From contig CM050650.1 in the NCBI GenBank assembly GCA_027574665.1, positions 97,809,086-97,873,085 on the forward strand: a stretch of 64,000 bases of DNA, read 5' to 3'. The notes below the pieces were generated by a model. The model had not been told where the DNA came from. It saw only the letters and a program-made list of their open reading frames with translations, and searched no databases. How positions within the stretch are numbered: the stretch's first letter is position 1; each line of letters starts with the position of its first letter. This DNA comes from Rhynochetos jubatus (Eukaryota > Chordata > Aves > Eurypygiformes > Rhynochetidae). Both the position numbers and the translations under genes were made by a program. This document shows positions 54,741 to 62,801 of this stretch, piece by piece.

Positions 54741-57700
54741 CCATATCACCTTCTTTGTACCTCAGTTTGCCCATTAGTTTCTATTATTGATGTTGTTATC
54801 CTTTAAGAGAGAAATTTGTATTAAAGGGAGATTTTCATACTGGGAAAGCATGGTGGGAATGATAGGCAGAAAGGGAAAAAAAAAGAAATGTACAAAAGGA
54901 ATCATTTGGCATCATGTGAAAAGGAAAATTAGAACGCAATGTAATCAGAGTTTTTTTATGAAAAGGAAGAGCTGTAAATCTTGGAGGTAAGGATGAAAGG
55001 GAAATTCAGGGACCTATTACTTATTGATTGCAGTAAGGTTAGAGGAAACAGGTGAAGTGAGACCGTGCTATAATCACAGAGCAGATTTTTGTAAAAGTGA
55101 GCTACCTGCAATGAATAAGCTGTAATATAAAGGTCAGAAGAAACACCAAGAACTTCAAACGTGGGCAAACAAAATATAAGATCTGGTGTTTATCTACATG
55201 TAGAGAGGAGAAAATTGTAGTTATGTCATAGACCCACAACATGATTTTCAAGTTTTGGTAGCATCAGAGGGAAGAAATAAAAGAACAGACATTCTAGACT
55301 GCATTTTATTCTTTGCTTTTCATGTCTATTTTAACATTTTTTCTTTCTTCTATTGCTGCTTTACAGTTTATTATTTTGGTTCAAATCCTTGCAAGTTAAT
55401 GATAAATGAAATATTTCAGTGAGGTTACACGTCCTTCTATGGCATTTCGTCTGGATCACCTTTTCAGTTATTTCTTCTTTGCAACATCTTGAGAATGCAA
55501 TATATGAAATAGAGCTGTAACAGACATAATCTTATGTGATGTGTGTTTTGATGCACTAAGAACTTGTAATGTGGGTATCATAAGCTAAGTTATAGCACAT
55601 GCTGTATACCTGGAACTCACACTGAACTCTTCCGAAGTCCTAGGCTTAAAAGTATAGGAAACTATTTAATGCCTTAGAAGGAAATAAGTACTGATACATT
55701 TTGTAACTGAAGATGATTCATATGATTTATATAGATTAAAGACTAATCTGTATGACTTGTCTTTATTTAAGAAAATCAGTGTTTATTCAGTTGTGTGAGT
55801 GGAGAGATCAAAACTCTACTGAAATCAGGGACTTGCCGCAGACATCAATTAGCTGTGGGTAGGACCATACAAGTGAGTCTTTACCTGTGTCTGGGGTAGT
55901 CTGAAGGTGATCTACAGTGACTTGTGTACTTGTTGATACACATTTCCCTTCTGGGTTATGTGGCAAGGCAGGGGTGGCATGCAGAAGTGGCCTCTGTGAG
56001 GAGAGGGCACAGGTAGTTCCAGCCACACCCACCACTGGCCAAAGCCCAATATGCCATCCCAGTGTTGCTGTACGGAAACAAGCTTTGCATTGACAGTTTG
56101 TGCCTGTTCAGGTGCCACATCATCAAACAGTGAAGCCCTATGGTCCAAAGAGTTGTATCCACTGACCAGGGTGCAGAGATCAGATGAAGTCAGGATACAG
56201 ATAGTGTCCCAAGGAGGAATTAATCAAATGAAAAGGAGGTGGGGTGCATTCCTTCTTTCTTGAATCACATGTATTGCTGCTTCTTTCTTCATTATATCAT
56301 CAATTATAATTGCACTTTAAGGGAAGAATATAGTTAACATAGATGATAGGAGAAACTCCCTAGTTTTTTTATCCTGATCTGTAGTCAGTTCAGGACCCAG
56401 AAAACCCTTGCCTGTAGCTAAAGCAAGTAAAAAGGAGAAGAAATTTGAAAGCAAATGGAATTTCTGAAATTAAAAACTCATGACAAATCTGATCTTTGGT
56501 GTATGAGGTTGCACCCACACGCACATAGATAAGTGTACTGCTTTAAATTATTAGGTTGACTTTAATGTGATATGTCAGAAGGGTAATTAATTGTCATTGT
56601 GCTTACACTGACCATCCATTCTACTGCATATGCTCAAAGGATTTAATATTTTTTAAATAAGCATTTGGAAAGTTTGGAGATTTTCCTGCAACTGCTAGAT
56701 TCCACTGCCTTTTGACTTCAGCGCTAAATGATAATACACATCTATTGAACTGGCACTGGCAAAAATACATAATGGTTGTTACCTGTTCTATCTTCAAATA
56801 AGCTATAATCTGGTATGCTCTGATCCACTTCAGTATCAGACTTAGTAATAAAATATAGTACAGATAAACTTTAATTTGGTTTGACACTTCAAACTAAAAA
56901 GTTGTAAAATGTGTCTTTGGCTTTTAGTAGCTATGAAAAAAATTGATCTCCAACTAGCAATGAAGTCATGCTTGATGTCATTAGAGGTCTGTATTTCCTG
57001 TCTGACAGATTTTAATGCCTTCTTTTTAATGAAGTATAAGGTAAAATTCAGAAAAGCATCTCAATGGCTTTGCAGCTTAAGTATCACTGAAAGTCAATTT
57101 AACTTTATAACTTCTGAAAAATGAACTTACAGGAAACTTGTCCCTGTCTACTTTGCTGTAAAAAGACGTGCAAGCAAACCTGCTCTCTACTCCTTCGACC
57201 AAAAAAAAATGAGTTTGATGAATGTAGCACTTCCCACAGTTTAATAAACTTAAAGGTGTTTAAATCAAAGCTTCCTACGGTCTAAGTAGGTTAAGTACAA
57301 TTAAACAGACTAAAGTAACACTATTCTCCTAACACCCCAGATGGAAAGCCCCCAAAACTCATTTTCCATATACATGACCATATGGTATGTTTTGAAAGCT
57401 ACCAGACCAGGATGGCTCTCCGAGCGATGATGACTTAGATTCATCTTGAAGGTACTTTAGGAGAACACACCAGTCTTCTCTCTTTGTGAACTGAGGAGCA
57501 CGAGCCTGAATTACTCTGATGGACAGAGACACAGAGGTATGTTCTGAAGAGATAGGTGATCTCTCAAGCAAGACAGTCCTGAGGTGTGTTGCAAACACTA
57601 CGTATGTCATTTCTTGCTACACGGTTAACTGGAAAAGAAGAAGGACTATTCATGCAGTAAATTGAATCAGGGTAAATTAATAATAAAATATATTAGTTCT

Positions 57701-58539
57701 ATGCTTCTCTTTAAATATATATATATATATTTAAGGAGGACGTATGCCTTCCCTTCTGCTTCTTGACTGTTTCACAAGCTTGCTAATATCACAGTCTTCT
57801 CCTGCTCTTACTCTTTCGCAGGGAAATTAGTTCTCACGTATTTTATCTATGTGCTCCCCTGCCCCCCTCCCCCCGAAATACTATAGTCATAGTGGCACAA
57901 TGGCCACTGACATTTCATATTTAATTACATATTCTTGTAAACATCTGTAGTCCCTCAATTATCTACACACTGAGTGGAAATTGCATAAAGGTTGCTGGCA
58001 TGTACTTTAGGATTTTGAAAACATCACAGACCAGATTTCAATATCTTCAATATTTCGTGGATGCTCTTACAGAGGTTTTGTCTAGATTTTTACCCTTCTT
58101 CATCTTCTGCCAAAAAGAAAATAAATTTTCAAAGAGCACAACAAAACCTTGAATAGCAGTAGGTGATTTACAAGTGTATTGTTGCAGCAACCATTTATTT
58201 CATTAGAACAAAGACTACTAAGTTAGTAGTCTTAGTTGTAAGTACTAAGAAAGAATTTCACATAGGGATTGTGCATAATACAATGTGTTGTGTGGCAAAC
58301 TGTTTGCGCTTGAGGTCCCACAAATGAAGTTTTAATGGCTTACGACGAGCTAAGCATCTTTTGTTTACTCTCAAAAATCAAAACACATTACTAAATAGTC
58401 TGTTTGAGGAAACCCCTGGACAAATATAACCTATAGTAAAAGTATACTTAGAGCTAAATTATAATTAAAATCAAATTTATTTACTCCATCTTGTAGACAC
58501 TTTAAATGCGTAATAGCTATAATTCTGTAATGTGGGGCC
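54741..58539. other. Intergenic sequence approaching KHDRBS2
   Basis: No exon is supported. About 55880-56110 is slightly richer in GC and carries overlapping minus-strand open frames (68-78 codons) with no recognised domain. Notable patterns are a perfect 24-bp AT palindrome at 57711-57734 and an 11-bp inverted repeat at 58211-58233, both described under findings. The composition changes sharply to GC-rich at about 58535. Confidence 0.6.
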
Positions 58540-58956
58540 GAGGGAGCTGCAGAGAGCAACTCCTGGAGGTGCAGCATGGCATTCCGCGGCGAAGATCGCC
58601 CCTTCCCCTCAGCACCGCCAGGCACCGCCTGCGCTCTCTCCAGCTGTGCGCAGCAGCCACGGGCAGACATTGTCAGCGCACCGTTTAAGCAGCCGCGCCC
58701 GATCGCTGATGCTCTGATCGCATCCTCAGGGGAGATGCTGTCTCGCAGCTCCAGCGCGGGCACGCTGCCCACACGGCACCTGCCCGGCCAGACGCCCCGT
58801 TAGCAGGCCACCTTCCCAGAGGGCCGGAGAGACGAGAGGCACGGGGAGAGCGGCGGAGCTCGGGGAAGGCACTCCGTGCTGCTCCGCGGGGCCGCCGAGG
58901 CGGAGAGGGGAGGGGGCAGCTCCCGCCAGCGCCGGCGCCGCGGACCCGCCGAAGGC

Positions 58957-58977
58957 TTCAGGACCGCGGACAGCGCC
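58957..58977 (+). promoter_or_regulatory. RE1/NRSE site for REST (NRSF)
   Basis: The left half reads TTCAGGACC and the right half GGACAGCGCC, with two bases (GC) between them, the canonical spacing of the 21-bp RE1 element. Against the textbook consensus (left half TTCAGCACC, right half GGACAGCGCC) there is one difference, G for C at position 6. REST is a zinc-finger repressor that silences neuronal genes outside neurons by recruiting CoREST, Sin3 and histone deacetylases. The site lies about 1.1 kb upstream of the KHDRBS2 start codon in the same CpG island. It fits the known brain-restricted expression of KHDRBS2. Occupancy is inferred. Confidence 0.8.
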
Positions 58978-59031
58978 CGGCAGGAGGGCGCGCGGGAACC
59001 GGCAGAAGGGCGTGGGCGGGGCGGCGGGGGG

Positions 59032-59620
59032 GCACGCGCACACACAGCCGCGGGGTGACAAGGGACACACAGCCACGGTCACGCACAGGGACACGGCCAC
59101 GCACAGGGACACGGCACGGCCGCTCAGCCACGGCCGGGCGCAGGCGAACAGCCGCACGCCGACGGAGGCACACAGGCACGACACAACCCCCGCGTGCGCA
59201 GGAACAGAGGCCCACGCAGGGACACCGGCGTGCGCGCGCACTGACGGACACCGGGACACGCGTGCACACACAGGCACACCGGCACACACCCGCGTGCACG
59301 CTGTCACAGGAGGACCCAGCGCCCAAACTCACGCACCAACACACCACACCACACGGACACGCTCCGGCACGCCCCACTCCCGCTTTCACAGACGCCGCAA
59401 CACACGCGCTCACGCTCCCACAGGCACACGCAGTCACGGGCTGACACGGGCACGCGTGCGCGCTCAGGCACACACGTGCACGCACAGAAAACCACAGGCG
59501 CGTGCACGGAGACATCACACGTGCGCTCGCTCCCACAGACACGCACCCACACGTACGCTCACAGACAGATACACGCGTTCCCACTGACACACAGACACAC
59601 GCGATCCTTCACGCGCGCTC
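59032..59620. repeat. Degenerate CA/CG-rich simple repeat in the promoter region
   Basis: About 590 bp composed mostly of CACA, CACG, GCAC and ACAGG words on the + strand, with very little T. Part is a clean tandem duplication: an 18-bp unit beginning CACGCACAGGG occurs at 59080-59097 and again at 59098-59115. The rest is a mosaic such as CACACACGTGCACGCACAG. Alternating purine-pyrimidine CA/CG text like this favours left-handed Z-DNA and gives strong strand asymmetry. It lies directly upstream of the CCAAT boxes. Open frames up to 210 codons on both strands (His/Thr/Arg-rich on +, Cys/Val-rich on -) are products of the repeat, not proteins. Confidence 0.9.
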
Positions 59621-59649
59621 CCCCGCGCCCGCCCCGCGTTCCCCGCCCG

Positions 59650-59830
59650 CCCGCTGACAGCCAATGGCCCGGCGAGTCTCCCGCGGGCGTCCCCGCCTAG
59701 CGGAGCTCAGCCACCAATGGGAGCGTCGGGGGGGCGTGGCGCTACTCGCCCCGCCTCCCTAGTTAAGGCCGCCGGTGGGAGCGGGTCGCTCACTGGCGGG
59801 AGGGGGGGGGCGGGGGGAAAAGGCAGCGCG
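59650..59830 (+). promoter_or_regulatory. KHDRBS2 core promoter (TATA-less, CCAAT and GC boxes)
   Basis: Two CCAATGG boxes lie at 59661-59667 and 59714-59720, 53 bp apart, in the form bound by NF-Y. GC/KLF-type boxes follow: GGGGGCGTGGC near 59730-59740 and CCCCGCCTCCC at 59749-59759. There is no TATAAA; AGTTAAGG at 59761 is a poor substitute. Transcription therefore probably starts between about 59770 and 59830, possibly at several points, just before or within a G-run tract (59798-59817) able to fold into a G-quadruplex. The start position is inferred, not observed. Confidence 0.7.
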
Positions 59831-60088
59831 CGGCGCGCGGACAGCGGCACGCGCCGAGCCCCGCACGCCTCAGCCTCCGCCCCCGCGCGGCGCGAGGGGA
59901 AGGCGGAGGCGGCGCCGGGGCGGCCGAGGGCAGCGCCCCGCCGCGGGAGTGGCGGCCGGCGCGGCGCACCTGCCAGCCGCGGGGCGCCGAGGGGGGCGGC
60001 GGGCGCCCAGGAGGCGACCGGAGGCGCGGAACGAACCGGCGTCCGCGCAGCCCGCCCCGGCGTGCCCAGGCGCCGCGGCCCCAAGGCG
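59785..60088 (+). other. Probable KHDRBS2 5' untranslated leader
   Basis: This very GC-rich segment between the inferred transcription start and the coding start contains no ATG in any frame, so the ATG at 60089 would be the first one a scanning ribosome meets. The coding frame stays open upstream to an ATG at 59717. That ATG is part of the second CCAAT box and so almost certainly lies outside the transcript. The 5' boundary is uncertain by tens of bases. Confidence 0.65.
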
Positions 60089-60179
60089 ATGGAGCAGGAG
60101 AAGTACCTGCCCGAGCTGATGGCAGAGAAGGACAGCCTGGATCCCTCCTTTGTTCACGCGATGCGCCTGCTGGCCGACG
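60089..60179 (+). CDS. KHDRBS2 coding exon 1 (partial gene)
   Basis: This exon encodes the first 30 residues plus one base of the next codon of KHDRBS2 (SLM-1), a STAR-family RNA-binding protein of neuronal nuclei. It binds AU-rich (UAAA-type) sites and controls alternative splicing, including that of neurexins. The peptide starts MEQEKYLPELMAEK and continues DSLDPSFVHAMRLLAD, the beginning of the QUA1 dimerisation region before the KH domain. FVHA and RLLA point to KHDRBS2 rather than KHDRBS3, which has THALRLV here. The start was chosen because it is the family's conserved start, has G at -3 and +4, and is the first ATG of the leader. The exon ends in GACG before a GTAAGG donor, leaving phase 1, which suits the Glu codon expected next. 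The KH domain and the Arg/Gly- and Tyr-rich tail lie in later exons outside the window. Met at residue 25 differs from the Ser I recall in mammals. Confidence 0.95.
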
Positions 60180-60355
60180 GTAAGGCTCCGCTCCCTCCCG
60201 CCGCGGCCCCGCCGGCAGCTCCGCGGGGCGAGGGCCGCCCCCTGAGTCGGGAACTCGCGCCTCCGGCGGGCGGCGGGCCGGGCCGCGCTCCCGCCCAGCC
60301 TTGGCGCTGGAAGCCGTCAGCGGGCGCCCGCTCCGCCGAGCTGGGACTTGGTCAC

Positions 60356-60364
60356 GCGTGGGCG
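60356..60364 (+). promoter_or_regulatory. Candidate EGR1 (Zif268) site
   Basis: GCGTGGGCG is the exact 9-bp EGR-family consensus, about 180 bp inside intron 1 and within the CpG island. EGR1 is an activity-induced neuronal transcription factor, so a role in KHDRBS2 is plausible. Exact 9-mers of this GC-rich kind do turn up by chance in CpG islands. Confidence 0.45.
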
Positions 60365-61349
60365 TGGGGAGGGCGCGGAGCGACCTGCCGGGGCTGCCCA
60401 GCGGCAGTTCGTGGGTGTTGCGTGCCCTAGAGCCGGCCCCGGACCCCGCGGCGGGCGCCTCGCTGAGGGAGCCCCTGTGGCGGGAACCCGACTGCGGCCG
60501 CCGGCTGCCTCCGCTCGCGCAGAGCGGGTGGCTCTGCTGCCCGCCTGGGGAAATGCCCTTCCCCGGCTGCTCCTTCGGGATGCATCGCCTCTGCCGCCGT
60601 TGGTTAGGCTCTGCGGGAAGGGCTTCCATGGTTCCCGGTGTTATTTACACAAAGGCAGATGCTGGTTTCTCTTTGAATTCGTTGTATGTCGTTTCCTGTG
60701 CTTAAGCGATAACGTTTATATGGTAATACTGTCAGTGTGCCACTATTTTAGTTGACTACGCAGTGTGGATTGGATATGGCTTATCAGTTTCATGGCACTG
60801 TTTCATCCAGGACACGATGATTTTTCTCTGAGATCTGTGTGGTGATCCAGAATATACTGCTCATAGCATTTTGTTATGCATTGTAATTCACTGTTTTCCT
60901 TGCTTTCCTTGAACTAGTTCAACTGGAGATTCTTTAAAAAACTTTATAATTTAGTCTCTCTTAATAATTGCTCGTTGTAGTTATTGAGTGCAGGCCTTGT
61001 GGCACTGCGTTTCAACTTTGGCAGAAGTATAATCCACAAAGTTCCCCTTACACTTTTGTTTAGTCTGAGGTATGTAATATTAATTTAAAAAATCCCTATT
61101 AATTGTGAAACCCAATGACAGAAAGGAGTAGCAAAGAACGGTGCGTAAATCAAGACAAACTGTCAAGCCCTTAACTGAGACTGAGTCAAAGAAATGCGTG
61201 GTCAGGCCCTTGAGAGAGTCGGAAATTCAAATAAACTCACACTCAGAGGTATTGATGAATGTTTTCCAAAGTTCTGTTATGTCTTAAGGAAAATCATAAC
61301 TAATCAAAACTTACAATGCTAGCAGGAACTGTCCTCTGTCAGCAGTCTT

Positions 61350-61371
61350 TATATATATATATATATATATT
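61350..61371. repeat. TA microsatellite in KHDRBS2 intron 1
   Basis: About 22 bases of alternating T and A, followed by a TTTATATATTT tail. It is an ordinary dinucleotide repeat and likely length-variable. Confidence 0.95.
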
Positions 61372-62246
61372 TATATATTTTCTTTCCTTGATAAGTGGTT
61401 TATTGATTGTGAATGTAGATACTTAGCCCAGGTTTTGTTAGAGTGCTGCTGTTTGGTGGCTTGGAAATGCAGTGTGAATACCGACACATTTAATACACTT
61501 GTCATAGCCACCTTGCTGCTGAAGAGGCAGCCATGCTACTTTGTACAGTTGTTTATCTAATAAACATACGATAAACAAAACCCCCTTATTTCTTAGAGGG
61601 ATGTTAGTTTTTGCACCTTGCAATTCGATCTTTTCCCAGAGGGGGGAGGTATCTACTGAGAGTGTGCGCCTATGCACGGGAAAGAAAGAAAATGCATGAA
61701 GGACAAAATTGAAAGCGTGCAAATAAAGTTAAAAAAGGCAGAATACAATAGGTGTTTCTGGGTGTAAAGTCCATGCAGAAATTGCATTTTGGTCCACTGT
61801 GAGATTGAATAAATTATTATTTTTCTCATTCCTTCTTAGTATTGCTAGGACTATGTATATTTCAGTGGATTTTTAAAAGATGAAGGTGAGTTGTCTGTAG
61901 GGAATGCTAATGTCAGATTCACACCAGATACCTGGCATTATCCTTCAAAACACCATCTGTCAAGCTTTCTAGAGAATCATTTTAGAATCTAATGTACGAT
62001 GACTGTTAAAACACTTTTGTCAAGGTAAGAGTAGAACTACTTAAGGAAACAAGAATGAATGCAATCATTGCTGCTGGGTTTAAATAGAAAGGAAATGTAT
62101 AGAACTGCAGCATTTGTTTTGGGTGCCAGAAGAGCATGTAGTGCAAAGGTCCCTGTAATACTGCATTTCTCGGGTATGTCTGTGATGAAACAATGATTCC
62201 AGACTCTGGATTTCTGTTCTTTAAAGTATAATGTATGATCAGCTAC

Positions 62247-62801
62247 TGTTGTGGTTCAACCCCAGCTGGCAGCTGAGCACCACACAGCTTACTCACTCCC
62301 TACTCTTGGTGGAAGGGAGGAGAGAATCAGAAGAGTAAAAGTGAGAAAACTTGTGGGTGGAGATAAGAACAGTTTAATAATTGAAATAAAATAAAAAGGT
62401 AATTATAATGGTAAAAGAATATACAAAAAAAGTGATGCACAATGCAATTGCTCACCACCCACTACTAGTTGATGCCCAGCCAGTTCACAGTCAGTGGCCC
62501 CAGCCAGCTTTCACCCTGTTTATATATTGATCATGACATCATATGGTATGATGTCATATCCCTTTGGCCAGTTTGGGTCACTTGTCCTGGCTGTTCCCCC
62601 TCCCAGCATCTTGTGCACCCCTAGCCTTCTCATTTGGTAGAGCATGAAAAGCTGAAATGTTCTTGACTTAGTGTAAGCACTACTTAGCAACAACTAAAAT
62701 GTCAGTGTGTCATCAACATTATTCTCATCCTAAATCCAAAACTCAGCACTACACCAGCTACTAGGAAGAAAATTAACTTTATCCCAGCAAAAACCAGGAC
62801 A
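62247..62801 (+). mobile_element. Solo LTR, short avian ERV family (copy G), in KHDRBS2 intron 1
   Basis: It begins TGTTGTGGTTCAACCCCAGC and ends CCCAGCAAAAACCAGGACA, a complete 555-bp member of the family seen at 10395, 12991 (-) and 50176 (-). It lies in sense orientation about 2.1 kb into intron 1. The flanks GCTAC and GTGAC agree at only three of five bases, so the target-site duplication has decayed or the ends have shifted. It contains a perfect 11-bp inverted repeat (62533-62543 and 62547-62557) around TGG, holding TGACATCA and TGATGTCA. No retroviral interior is present. Confidence 0.92.

Larger units (their letters stand above)
58540..60570. other. CpG island of KHDRBS2
   Basis: From about 58535 the DNA becomes strongly GC-rich with dense CpG and stays so to about 60570, after which the intron returns to AT-rich text. 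It contains the RE1 site, the CA/CG-rich repeat, the core promoter, the leader and coding exon 1. Such islands normally mark promoters of broadly or developmentally regulated vertebrate genes, which agrees with the exon inside it. Every long open frame here on either strand (up to 279 codons) other than the exon is explained by lack of AT-rich stop codons. Confidence 0.93.
60180..62246 (+). other. KHDRBS2 intron 1, 5' part
   Basis: It begins with the splice donor GTAAGG at 60180. The first 400 bases are still CpG island, with an exact EGR1-type site GCGTGGGCG at 60356-60364. After about 60570 it becomes AT-rich. A TA microsatellite lies at 61350-61371. The open reading frame that includes exon 1 continues to 60430 only by reading through this donor and is not a real extension. 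No further exon is visible. Confidence 0.85.

Noticed and set aside
59012-59587. Plus-strand 191-codon His/Thr/Arg-rich open frame
   Set aside because: Same CA/CG repeat read in the other direction. Two overlapping frames show the same bias, which marks it as compositional.
58726-59590. Minus-strand open frames of 193 and 210 codons, Cys/Val/Ala-rich
   Set aside because: They translate the CA/CG repeat. The repeated Cys-Val-Arg words come from the DNA repeat and not from a Cys-rich protein.
59717-60430. 237-codon open frame covering exon 1 of KHDRBS2
   Set aside because: Only the 91 bases from 60089 to 60179 match the KHDRBS2 start. The frame before is promoter and leader, and the frame after runs through a strong GTAAGG splice donor into intron.
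59790-60629. 279-codon minus-strand open frame in the CpG island
   Set aside because: It lies antisense to the KHDRBS2 exon, has Pro/Ala/Arg-rich low-complexity content, shows no domain, and is explained by the scarcity of AT-rich stop codons.
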